Below are positions 44,691-55,334 of a DNA stretch of 64,000 nt, piece after piece. Position numbers and translations under genes: made by a program. The notes beneath the pieces were generated by a model. That model searched no databases, was not told the origin of the DNA, and worked only from the letters and a program-made list of their open reading frames with translations. Source of the DNA: Hemileia vastatrix (taxonomy: Eukaryota > Basidiomycota > Pucciniomycetes > Pucciniales > Zaghouaniaceae); contig JASXTE010000010.1 in the NCBI GenBank assembly GCA_030280995.1, positions 20,849,823 to 20,913,822 of the forward strand, given 5' to 3'. How positions within the stretch are numbered: position 1 is the stretch's first letter; every line of letters starts with the position of its first letter.

Positions 44691-45510
44691 TCTTAGCCTC
44701 CTGAACAAAAATATGTAGCTGTTTTGTCAGATCAGCCAACTGCTCCACCACTGGGTCTCTCTCCTGTTTGGGAACCTCCACAATATTCTTCTCCGTCTTC
44801 GTCACTCTATTCTCCTCTTCAGCCAAAGCCTCACTGACTTTGCTGACATATTTGGCACACCCCTCTTGATAGGTGTCCACAGCCAATAACTTCAAATGGG
44901 CCTCCACAGCCTCCTTCACCTTGTCCAAGGCAGGCAACTTCTGATCCCCATCGGAAATAGTCTTCATCAAGTCCTTCCTTGACAGCTCCTTCAACACATC
45001 CATCCTGAAATCTCCAGCCAAGGCAGACCAAAAAACATCCTTGGAAGCATTGTCATGTGCCGGCTCCTCCACTTCCACCAAATATTCCACCACAGGATCA
45101 AACTGTAGCAGAAACTTCCTGTAACTTTGAAGGTTACCAACACCACCATAAGACTGCCATTCACTGACAACCTTATTCAGATCCACCATAGTGAACCTGA
45201 CACCTCATCTATCCACCATCTCCCTACACAATAACTTCTAGTCCCTCTTCTTGTAGCCAGACATGGCCACAACCTCCTTCTCCACTACCCTATCACCAAT
45301 GAAGAAAATAATCTGCTTCAACATGTCCAGGTAAGAAGCACCATCCACACCAGCAGCAGTTTTATACTTCTCCAGAAACCACTTCACATCTTCACCATTG
45401 AACTTGGTACCATCCCAAGTTTTGATCCTAACACACTCCCTAACCATCACAGAAGGAGGACCTTCCCCCCCACTGACAGACACCACAGAAATTGAAGACC
45501 CAGAAGCCAT
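44683..45510 (-). pseudogene. Element D gag
   Basis: Capsid-type protein from ATG 45510 (MASGSS). It reads KTWDGTKFNGEDVKWFLEKYKTAAGVDGASYLDMLKQ, and after two stops 45189-44683 continues with VSEWQSYGGVG, FDPVVEYLVEVEE, FWSALAGDFRMDVLKELSRKDL and a helical end. It is the same family as the open gag at 63312-64000. Compared with that copy, both stops (near 45238 and 45205) are Trp codons, TGG changed to TAG and TGA. Confidence 0.85.
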
Positions 45511-45550
45511 TAAAAGACAACAGATATTCCAAAGAACTAGCAGGTTCCTA

Positions 45551-45567
45551 CCCCACATTGGGCACCA
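45551..45567 (-). promoter_or_regulatory. Primer-binding site of element D
   Basis: The minus strand reads TGGTGCCCAATGTGGGG four bases inside the 5' LTR. Element G has TGGCGCCCAACATGGGG at the same place (63138-63154). These are likely tRNA primer sites; the tRNA is not assigned. Confidence 0.75.
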
Positions 45568-45571
45568 CAAA

Positions 45572-46670
45572 TGTAGACAAGCCTATATTACTAGCTATAG
45601 GCCTTGACCAAGGGAGTTGGAGAAAACCCAGAGAGAAAATCCCCTGTCCCTTTAGAAAAATAATGTGAGATTTACCTGCTACAGTAAATTGGTTCCTGTT
45701 GCTAAAGCCCCTTCTCTAACACACTTGACTTCCTTATCAGCCAAGAAAGTAGTCTCCAGACAGACTACCAAACCAAAGAACTAAAATGTAGACCAATGTC
45801 CACACCAGAGAAAGCAATGATACTTGATGTAGGTTTCAAATCCACACCAGAGACATCAATAATATGTGATATAGCTTTCAAGACTATACCAGAGAAACCA
45901 GTTTCCAAGTTAATTTAAATGAAGAACTCACCTTGCAACAAACACAGCAAATTGTGGCCAAAAAACAGTGAAAACTGAGTGAGGAACAAGGATATCACCT
46001 CCAGATGGTTGTATGATAATTAAAGCTGCCCCAAACTGTCTTATTCACTATGTACACACAGACCACTATCTAAAAGCTCATGCACACCAACAAATTTGGT
46101 GTTCTTGAGCGCCAAATTGCATAAAACCCCTCTAGAAATGCTTCCCAGCCTTTTAGCACCAAGGCTGGCAGTCCACCCGACATTGGGAGGCCGGCCTGAG
46201 GCAGCTGGACCACCCTGAAGCCAGAAAACCACCAAAAACCTCCAAAAATACGCAAAATACTTTGAAAAATCTACTACGACTACTAAAAACTTTAAAACAC
46301 ATAATTAGGCTATAGCAACATTGAGACATAAAATCTAGAGAAAAATTAGCTCATTCTAATGGTACTAAGCACCTAATACTAAGACGTAAGGTTAGCCTGT
46401 AAAACACAAAAAACAAAATTAAACAGCTATCTTTTTAAATGAAAAATGAGAAATAATCCCTTTAATACTTATAATCTGAAAAATGTCATCAAGACATAAA
46501 ATATAGAGAAAAACTGGGGCTATCCAATGGTAGTACCCACATCCCTGCAGTCTGAATATTTTCTGAATAAATCCAGAAAAATACCCAATTATTAAACAAT
46601 GTCATTTAAGACATATCAAAACAATGCCAAATAGACCAACAAAGGGCTCTGCCAATTTTGGAAGACCACA
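45572..46670 (-). repeat. 5' LTR of element D
   Basis: 1099 bp, from TGTAGACAAGCC to GGAAGACCACA (plus-strand order). It aligns along its length with 26290-27024 plus 30638-31006, with scattered, mostly transition differences. Contains 'aaacacataattaggctat' near 46300, the uninterrupted target of the Harbinger element. Confidence 0.9.
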
Positions 46671-47289
46671 ATGGCTCAAGCTGAATCAAAAATAAATTTG
46701 GTGTGTTTATATTTTTATTTTTATTTTTGGGAATAATTTTTTGGATACAATTTTTTTTTTGGTTTAAATTTTTGATTATCATTTTTTTATTATTTTTTAA
46801 GGACTTTAGGCTGTATATCTAACACCAAATAAATTTAAAAATCTTTTTTTGGGAAATAATTTTACTGATGTTTGTTTTTATTTTAATTTTTTTTTTCAGT
46901 TTCTCTTTTTTTTTGTTTCAATTTTTTTCAAGGACAGTTTTAGTATTTGATTTCTTTTCAAAAAAATTATTTGGATTAATTTTTATCTATAGAATTCTTA
47001 AGGTTGAATAAACTAACTAAATTTTGTGAGTTTTATGTTTTCACCATTTTTTGGGGGGTTTTTGACACAAATTTTTTTTTGTTTAGAGAAAAAAATTTAT
47101 ATTTCATCAGAATCACCTCTTGCTTTTCTATCATCATCCTCTTTATCATCATCTTTGCATTCAACTTCATTTCAATCATCATCCAAAAAAACATCCAAAA
47201 AATGATAAATGAAGTCAGCAGAATAAAAGAAATTTAAAAAATAAAATTCATTTGGATTGTTTATTTGGCCATATATCAAATATTGTGTA
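46671..47289. other. T-rich stretch right of element D
   Basis: Long T-runs broken by short mixed sequence, on both sides of 'aggctgtatatctaacacc'. No conserved frame is visible; the open frame at 47004-47237 is low-complexity Phe/Ile. It may include the ruined 5' part of the TET/JBP-like gene that follows. Confidence 0.5.
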
Positions 47290-48286
47290 CTATAAAACTA
47301 AAGTAATAAAAAAAATTCTTATTCAGAATGAGCTACCAGGAGATTTAAAATATTTAACTGAATCAGGAGACAATATAATTAAAGTAGTTATCAATAATTC
47401 TTATAGGCCTCAATTTATTTATTAAAATCATTCTTTTAATGGTTAAAAAGATGAAACCTTTAATCCACTATAAAATTTCATAATAAAACTATATCAAATG
47501 GCTATGGTTTTCTTACCAATAAAAAATACAAATTTTTTGGGTGGTATTATGATTGGATTTGGTTGGAGACCAGGATTTGTTAAAGGCTATTCTCTTGGTA
47601 TGTCTGATAATATATGTTTCATTCTTAAAATCATGTCACTCATTTTACTTCCATAGGCATCTATTCTTTACTTTAAAAATTATCTAAAGCTGAAAAAGAT
47701 GACAATTTTTGCTTATGGGACACCTTACCTTCTTTTAATACTTTTCTTTCTCTTTGACTCAAAAAACTCTGCAATAAAGCTTTAGAAGAGAATCATAAAC
47801 TTGCTACTAAAGTTGGAATACCAAATTGGTGTCTCCAAAGGGGAAGAAATTAGCAGCCAATATCTATTATTTTCAAATTTTATTATTACTCATTCAGGAT
47901 TCCACAATAAGATTCATATTGATAGGAATGAAGCCAATTATATTACTTTTGGAATTTTCTCATATATCAATCCAATAACTAACCAACCAATACCATCTCC
48001 AGCTAAAATCAAAGGACACAGCTTATATTTTCCAGATCATAAGTGCATGATTGATTTTGGTTTGGGAAATGGTGTGATTAAAACTATTTGGAACTCTTCT
48101 CAGGATCATAACCAAATGACCAAAGCTCCACCTGGCTTGGAATCTTGTCAAGAGTTCACAAATTTTGGATTTTCATTTCAAATCAGTCGAAAATTGATCC
48201 ACCAAATAAACAAGGTAAAAAAAGAAGGTAAATTTAACAAAAATAAAAAAACTTTAAGTAGATCAAAAAAGTATGGGGATGAGTAG
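47290..48286 (+). pseudogene. TET/JBP-like 2OG-Fe(II) dioxygenase remnant
   Basis: Resembles the fungal TET/JBP-type oxygenases, a family whose characterised members oxidise 5-methylcytosine or thymine in DNA. Pieces in order: NTNFLGGIMIGFGWRPGFVKG near 47530-47590, a CNKALEENHKLATKVGIPN region near 47770-47830, and the open frame 47801-48286. That frame has FHNKIHIDRNEANYITFGIF (HxD iron ligands at residues 39 and 41), GHSLYFPDHKCMIDFGLGNG, a second His in SQDHNQ, and FGFSFQISRKL with the Arg likely to hold 2-oxoglutarate. Stops and shifts upstream show it is dead, but the C-terminal core is kept. It ends at the border of the accessory-ORF unit, convergent with that ORF. Confidence 0.7.
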
Positions 48287-49090
48287 ATTAATCAAATATT
48301 TTTTATTTTTTCATAAATTTTTTATAAATAACTCTTATATTTCAAATTCCCAAAGTAAAGTAATGGGCCAACGACCTTGTGTTGTATAAATGGTAATCAT
48401 GACAAAATTTATTTGTTTTATGTGGTTCCTCTGGCCTACACTTGTGGAAAGTCCCAAACATTTTTTCTAGATTTTATCCGCATTTTGGCTAGAAGAATTG
48501 TCATTACTTTAAAACTAGGGAAATAGATATATATTAGTTGTTTATATATTAAATTATGTAATTATATTAAATTTTGGTGATTCTCACCCATTACTCTAAT
48601 AAAACAAAGGGGGGGTATTTCCAAATTTTCAAATCAGACATGCAAAATTGATGACTTTTAAAAATTTTGGTGATACCCACCCCGAACTTCAATAAAATGC
48701 AGGGCGTGGGTATTTCCCAATTTTCAAATCTGACATGTAAAATTTTTGACTTGTAAAAATTTTGTTGATACCTATCCCTTACTTCAATAAAATGCAGGGG
48801 GGTATTGCCAAATTTTCATATCAGACTTGCTAGATTTTTGACTTTAAATTTTGGTTATACCCATCCCTTACTTCAATTAAATTTAGGGGGGAGTATTGCC
48901 AAAATTTCTTATAAGACTTGTGAAATTCTTGACTTGAAATGAATTTTGGTGATACCTGTAAAATGCAGAGGGCAGTAATTACAAATTATCATATAAGACT
49001 TTCAAGATTCTTGAATTGAAAGAATTTGGGTGATACCCATTCCTTACTTCAAAATAATGCAGGGGGGGTCAGAAAATATTCAAATGAGAC
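48287..49090. repeat. Flank and minisatellite of the accessory-ORF unit, copy 2
   Basis: 48290-48570 matches 1-288. 48570-49085 is an array of about six units of 80-110 bp matching 289-745 ('cttacttcaataaaatgcag', G-run, 'gccaaattttcat'). Unit number and order differ between the copies, so the array has expanded or contracted. No coding content. Confidence 0.8.
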
Positions 49091-49229
49091 TTAAAAATTT
49101 TATTCAAAAAAGAATTTTTAAAATTAAAATACAAAAATTCAACTTATGATGGATATAGTAATCAAATACAGGAAATAATTATGAATAGTTGAAGTATGAA
49201 AGAAATAAAGCAAACTAGTCATTAAAAAA

Positions 49230-50710
49230 TTACATTAGACATTCACTTTCCTTGTAAGATTTATTGGCTTTAACACATTCCATTAAAAAAAATTTCTTCT
49301 TTGAATTTTCTTCAAGATCATGCTTAAATTTTATCTTTTCCAGTAAATTTTGATGCTGGGGTTCTTTCTCCTATTTCTTTGATTTTTTAATAATAAGAGT
49401 TAGCTCAAATTTTTCTCCTCCAAGTCTTGTGCCCTATCATCCTTCTTTAAAGAGAGCTTGTACTTCCTATCCTCCAAGTCTTGTGCCCTATCAAAACTCC
49501 TTAAAGAGAGCTTGTAGTTTTACTTTTCAAACTTTAGAGTCTCTTTAGAAACTTCCACTTGTTCTAGAGTGATAAGAAATATTAACAAAAAGTAGAAGAA
49601 AAGCAAAGTAAAGTATTAAGAGGTATGGTATTACTTACCAGCATCACATTTCTCCAAAAATTCTTTGATAGAAGAAAAAGGTGTTTGAGATAAAGCATCA
49701 CATTTTCTTCTTCTTTGAGAGTGGAAATTTAGACTACTTGAAGCCCTTTGCTTTTTGTTCAAGGTCACTTTTTCCTCCTCACCATTGTTGCTGGCTTCAG
49801 AGTCAGTTGATTGTGTCTCCTGCATTTTTTCTTCAGCCTTTTTAGAAATAAGAAAATGTAAATAAAAAAAGAATCTGTAAGATGAAAGAAAAAAAACATA
49901 CTTGAGTTAGATTGGGTTGGTTTGAATTGTCATAAGGAACTATAGTAAAGCTATCTATATTTTTTGAATTTAGAACAGGGGAGGCTTGAGTGTAGGAAGA
50001 GGATGGGAAAAGATTTGTTTTGAAATCATGTTTGGAGATAGCATCTTCACCATCCAACATTTTTTCAGGATTAACATCAGGTCTCTCTTAAAAAATTGCA
50101 TCCATATCATTAAATTAAGGGCATAAAGACTTAATTTTATCATCTATGGATATTATGCCCTTATTGATATCAATGTTGGTAATACCAAAACCTGTGGAAG
50201 ATGAAAGAGTTTTTGCCTTCTTGTATTTGGCTCAGTAATTCTTGAAGCATTTAGAAATTTTTTTTAGGTAAAAGATCTATCCTCCCCTTGATCTTATTCT
50301 GTAATTTTTTGGCCATTAGAAGATAACCATTAACTATTGATGCAGGGGGCCATCCTACTTTAGTTGCATTTTCAGTACCAAAACAAGAATCATAGTTAGA
50401 TTTAGTTTTCAGTCAGTTGATAAGAATGAGATGATAATCTTTTTTTAATTGAATGGTCTTTGATTTCTTGGCTGCGTGGAGGAAAGAGGGAGTAGTGCAA
50501 TTTGAAGAACAACTGGGGGAAGACTGCATTTGAGAAGATCTATGATGACTGGGAAAATTAAGGTAATTGAAGATAAAAAGAAGCAAAAACAAGCAGATGA
50601 GATAGTGAGGTGTTCTGAATGGATAGAATAGATAGGATGAGATAAGATGAGAATGGGAATGCGCAGAAAGGTTGAAGGCATATCCAGAGAGTAGCCAAAG
50701 ATGTGGTTAT
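49230..50710 (-). pseudogene. Transposon accessory protein, copy 2, decayed
   Basis: Homologous to 889-2366 and to the intact gene at 28953-30288. 49631-49825 carries the Ser-rich linker region, 49842-50060 the MLDGEDAISKHDFKTN region, 50100-50330 the damaged MANE...KYKKAKTLSS...GFGI region, and 49230-49560 the coiled coil and ECVK-type tail. A Ser-rich stretch at 50445-50756 corresponds to the N-terminal exon. Stops in each block. Confidence 0.7.
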
Positions 50711-50759
50711 GAAAAATTGAGTTAAAAAATGTTGGATAAGAGGTCAACTTTGACATGTA

Positions 50760-50866
50760 AAATGACTAATAACACAATTATTAGCAAAAATAATTGTGGA
50801 AGATAATTAGGGTATAAGGATTTTTATCTGCTATTAATTTAATTGAAGATCATTCAACTTTGATAC
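50760..50866. repeat. Terminal part of the accessory-ORF unit, copy 2
   Basis: One copy of the 95-bp subterminal unit seen twice at 2507-2692, ending TTCAACTTTGATACCCCC. The stop codon of the IS630/Tc1-type transposase lies within ten bases of this end, so the two may belong to one element. Confidence 0.6.
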
Positions 50867-50876
50867 CCCCTAATCA

Positions 50877-53434
50877 TCTATTATCTCACCATCACTAGGA
50901 TCACCACTCAAGCATCCATCACAGCACAAATTGCTTTTCAGAACACTGAAATATTTTTCTATAGAGTTTAAATTGGGTGAGTATGCTGGGGGATATAGAA
51001 GTACACATTGTGTGCTTTGAAAAAGCTCTGAAACATGACCACCACAATGGATTGCAGCATTATCCATCACCAAAACACTTGAGGAACCAGGAAATTAATT
51101 CATCTCCAGAAGCTACCAAAAAAAAATTCCACACACCAAAATTTTTTCCAAAAAATACTCAAAAAGGTATTGGCAGAATTTTTCCTAAATTACAAAATTT
51201 GAAATCAATCCAGAAATTGAAACAGATGATTCAATGTTGAATCAGTTTTTAGTTCTTGCATGTGTAATACATTTAGTGCACTGTTATTTTTTTTCCAAAC
51301 TCTGGTGCAAATAACAGCATGATAAGAAATTCCAGATTCATCTGTGAGCAGAAAAAATGTCAAAAAATAGTGAGAAAAGAGATAAAGAGCTAACCTACCA
51401 GTAAAGAGAAGTCAAGCAGGTTCAAATTTGGCAACAGAAGAAATGCACTGGAACCTTTGGTAAATTTTTTGCTTTACATGGACTTTTCAGCTATTTTTCT
51501 TTTTCATCTTGAAGCAACACACTAATTCTTGATGTATTGTCCCCTGTGAAACAGTGATGTCATGCTTGTCAAGTAAAGCACTTTGGAGTTCAGCTTGATA
51601 CATTGTGTCAGTGTATCTAGTATTTAAGTATGATTTAATAGTATTTATTAATGGTCCTACTACTTATTAATAAATGATTTAGTGATTAAACCTCAGGGGA
51701 AGACTAATAAAATAGTTATTCTCAAATAAAACTCACAATACTTGGATTTAAATGTGTGCTAGTGGTGGAAAATAGATGAATATAATATAGTTATAGCTTA
51801 TATAAAGATAATATCAATTTATAATGGCTTTATAATATATTTCTAAATGCTAATAATTGTTTTGTAATTTTTATTTGAATTGTAGTAAGTGAATGATTTC
51901 TAATTACCGTCAAAATCCTCCTTTACTTATACCAAAATCCCCTGGAGTGCACAGACCTTCAATCCAGATGATGTCACTGCTATCCCCGGCAATTACAGCA
52001 CTGTGAGGGCCCATCACCTCCCCATGGCGTCCACTTCAAGCATATTAAACACCCAGACCTCCAGTAAGGACCCTCCATCACAATTAATGATAACACAGAC
52101 CCATACCATAAATAGAAAATCCAGATAAAAGCGGATACCATAAAGAAACAGGTAAAATAACTCATCCAAAGAGAATATAATGAAACCCAAAGCATATAAA
52201 TTAAACAAATGAAACTTACAAGCCCCAAATAACATCCCCAAGCATCCATATTAACTTAGAAATGACCTCCCAACCCATAAATCCGTGAATATCCATCCAA
52301 GGAAGCAGATTAAGTTGTCCAGACTGAGTGTATGCACCTGAAATAGATGTTTATGCTTCTTTTGGCGTAGTGAGTCCACTGGATACGTCCATATGACCTA
52401 AAAGAAGCAGAAAAACAAAGTTTATAGGCTATTAAGAGGCTAAAACCTACTTATATACCTAAATATACATAATATACTGCATATTTCACTGAATATGATA
52501 TTTATGTATACATATAATCTTATGTATGTCAATAATTACTTAATATCACTTAAGATAAGTATATTATGACTCCATTAACACCTTAATAAGTATTATTAGG
52601 CTATGGATAAGCTATTTAAACTACTATAATTTATATAATAGAGTAATAATTATATATATATGTAATATAATCATATATATATTATTGTTTTAACCTTATT
52701 TTTAAGATATAAGCTTAACGTACTTAAGGTTATCTTATTTTAAGTATAAGAAATACTCAGTCCTAGAGATATCCAGGCTAACACATTGTAGGATTTTGAT
52801 CCAACAGTTTGGCTGAGAAATCCTGTTGCTCATCCATCAGTTCCAGCAGCCTTCCCCTTCTCATATAGTTGACTGGGTTAGTGATCACAGCTTGGGTGGT
52901 TTCAAAGAGCATAAACCAGTGTCACAAAGAATTTCTGTGTATATTTACACCCAACTTACCATTTATTTCTTTAAGGCCAATATCTTTTATAAACTCTAAC
53001 ACAACTTGCACCTTAAGTTGTGGATCATACTTCAAAAAAGCCAAAATTTACTTTTATTGAAAGAAATAAAAAAATAAATTAAAATAAAATAAAAAATAAA
53101 AGGATAAATGAGAAACAAATGAGGCAAAGAAAAAGAAACACTTACTTTTGGCATCCAGAAGAGACTGTAAAATGACAAAAGGTCTCAATTGAGGCTTCAA
53201 AAGGTATAGGCTGCCTTAAAATAAAAAAATAAAAAAATAGTATTAAAAATTTATTAATGCCTTACAAAATAAAAATAAAAAAATATTGGAAAAAAGAAAA
53301 AGAAATGGGAAATAGAGAAAAGTGGGAGGAGGAGAGAAATTGTGGGGTTGGAGGCTTATGCGTTGCTTGGTAGAATCATGATCAATGGTTGGCTGCTGAC
53401 TGAGGGATTTGCAGCTAGCGGCATCTGTTGACAT
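50877..53434 (-). pseudogene. IS630/Tc1-type transposase (DDE_3), split by a solo LTR
   Basis: The minus strand holds, N to C: a possible first exon from 53434 (MSTDAASCKS), KVQVVLEFIKDIG near 52980, a short intron-like gap, GRLLELMDEQQDFSAKLLDQNPTMYQAELQSALL spanning the solo LTR, and a helix-turn-helix (VSQGTIHQEL) near 51530-51580. Then come TDESGISYHAV near 51310-51340 with the first catalytic Asp, VMDNAAIHCGGHV with the second near 51065, and PPAYSPNLNSIEKYFSVLK with the Glu near 50960. The core from 51073 to the stop is open. Stops and shifts upstream. This is the family that cuts at TA; no terminal repeats were resolved. 53435-53637 shows nothing recognisable. Confidence 0.75.
51606..52783 (-). 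repeat. Solo LTR of an A-related family
   Basis: 1178 bp from TGTCAGTGTATC to CCAGGCTAACA, with a perfect TSD, cattg (51601-51605 and 52784-52788). The minus strand has TATAAGTAAAGGAGG near 51925. Its inner end (CTCAGTCCTAGAGATATCCAGG) matches the end of the A-family LTRs, but the body is diverged and shorter, so it is a separate subfamily. On the minus strand the transposase frame reads through the junction. Confidence 0.9.
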
Positions 53435-53642
53435 AAAGCTAGTCAGAAAATCTTTAGAAAGTTCTGACTTTGCACAAACCTTTTTGAATATAGCTGTATC
53501 ATAAATTTATGCAACTCAGAAGTAATATGAATGTAAGCAGCATTTACACAACCAAACAAGTGTGGATGCTCTAATAACCTCAAATGATACTGAATTCTTC
53601 CACAACACACTAATTAGACAAATATTATCTCAATATCATTTT

Positions 53643-53781
53643 TATGGAGGGGGGGGCAAAATGAGTATAGAGGGAGAAGATTATCTTATTTTATTACTCT
53701 CACACCATTAGGTATTGTACTGCTTAGTTTATATACATGTTGTAGCTAGGGTACTGTGGTGTAGTTGAATATGTTACAACA
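53643..53781 (-). repeat. 3' LTR of F1
   Basis: 139 bp; on the minus strand it starts TGTTGTAACATATTC and ends in CCATA, a slightly unusual terminus. About 90 percent identical by eye to 58813-58951. 53793-54114 is the non-coding 3' region, without features beyond T-rich sequence. Confidence 0.85.
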
Positions 53782-54114
53782 CCCACCCCCTCAACTTAGT
53801 CACTGTACATACTGCTTTATTGAGGTATGGTATAAAGAAAGAGGGGAAAAAAATAAATAAATAAAGAGGAAAAAAACTAGCACGCTATGATTAACTATAT
53901 TATCTAATGCCCATGTCTTTGCATGCCTTATTATGTAATATAGTTCCTAGACTTTTTTCATTACATCTGCCAGCTTTTCACCTGTTCCAAGCCATTCCAT
54001 AACAGTGTTTTTTCTGTAAAGTTGTTTATTCACATAAAAGAATTCATGTTAAATATGTAGTGTTTGCTTGTTGGATGATTTATCTGAGGCCACTTTCATT
54101 GTTTATTGATTGTC

Positions 54115-55334
54115 TCATTTCAGATGAATTGGTTTGTTGTTGTGTGTGAGTTCTTGTGACAGGTGTTTGATCCACATGCCAGTTCTTGTGAAAGCCCCCA
54201 AGGCCATTAATTCAGCATAACTTGTAGATGAGGCTACACATTGAATTTTTTTGGAGCACAAGTAGATCAACGTGTTGTTGATTGAGATTATAGTACCCCT
54301 TTTTAATCTTTCCAACTCCCCTCCCCAGTTTGAGTCAGAGTATATGTAGATTTCTATAGGTCCCTTTGAAGGATTTATTTCAAGGCATATGTCTCTTGTA
54401 TGGATCCAGGATCCAAGAAGGTGGTTCAGATCATTCCAGTGCTCAATTTGAGGACATTTTGAAAAGCTTGAGAGGAGATTAACTGAGGAAGCAATATCTG
54501 TTCTGGTTCCAGACATGATATAGCTGAGTGAACCAATTGTTAAGGGATATAGTTTAGGGTCAGGAGGTATATGTTCTGTTGTTTCTGAGGATAATTTCAC
54601 ATTTTGTGGTAGGGGGGTTGTTTTAAGGCTAGTGAGATTTGGTTGTAGGCTGAGGACTATTTCAATTAAATGTGACTGATTAGGTTTGAAGCCTTGTTGA
54701 GATCAAGTAATGAGTAATGTTAATTCCCACAATAGAGTCAAGGCATTCTTCCAATTTGATAGTGAGCGTTTTTTAGAGATTTTTCTAGGTGTTTGAGTGT
54801 TTCCACTGAATTGCCTGTAACTAAACCATTTTCAACATGTATCCTAATTAGAGTCTTCTGGTTATGGTTAATTATATGATACATGCTACTGTCATAATTT
54901 GTTACACTGTATTTTTCCAATCTGAGTGTACTGCTGAGGTGCTTCCACTAACAGCAGGCTGCTTGGAAAGTTCAATAGAATACCTTTTTTAGTTTCCATG
55001 CACAACCATTGTTTATTTCAAAACCTGGGGGGTCTTTTACCCATAGGTCTTCTTCAGTTGGTGAATGTAGGTATGCTGCTGTGACATCAAATGTATGGAC
55101 TGGCCAATTATGTATTGTGGCTATTGTTAAGATTAAAATTTTTGAAATGAACATGGCTGTTGGTGCAAAGGTGTAAGTGAAATATATTCCTAGAATTTGA
55201 TTAAAACCTTTTGTGACATATCTTGCTTTATATTTGACAATTTTGTTTAAAGCATTGCGTTTTTTGGAGAATACCCATTTGTGGTCAAGTATTTGTGCAC
55301 CAGGAGGTGGTTTGCTTCTATACCATAAATCCAT
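54115..55334 (-). pseudogene. F1 reverse transcriptase and RNase H
   Basis: 55334-54972 reads DLWYRSKPPPGAQILDHKWVF, YKARYVTKGFNQILGIYFTYTFAPTA and VTAAYLHSPTEEDLWV, the N-terminal copia RT. 54920-54738 has the catalytic loop as HVENG where HVDDG is expected, so both Asp residues are changed. 54600-54115 is the RNase H end (LYPLTIGSLSYI, IYSDSNWGGE, ASSTSYAELMALG). Frameshifts lie between them. The closest relative here is F2. Confidence 0.85.

Larger units (their letters stand above)
26290..46670 (-). mobile_element. Element D: large Ty3/gypsy retrotransposon with antisense ORFs
   Basis: LTRs at 45572-46670 and 26290-31006. The latter becomes exactly 1099 bp, equal to the former, once the Harbinger insertion is subtracted. 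The minus strand encodes gag, protease, RT, RNase H and integrase from 45510 to about 38200. Downstream come two tandem-repeat blocks and two plus-strand (antisense) coding remnants. Nested inserts are 27023-30637, 33748-35241, 36667-38169 and 38999-39764, leaving about 13 kb of D itself. The outer flanks (tacag on the left, atggc on the right) do not match, so the original TSD is not visible. All pol frames carry stops. Confidence 0.85.

Noticed and set aside
46671..47289. ATG at 46671 as the start of the dioxygenase gene
   Set aside because: The frame decays within a few dozen codons into T-rich sequence, and no family motif is seen before about 47530.
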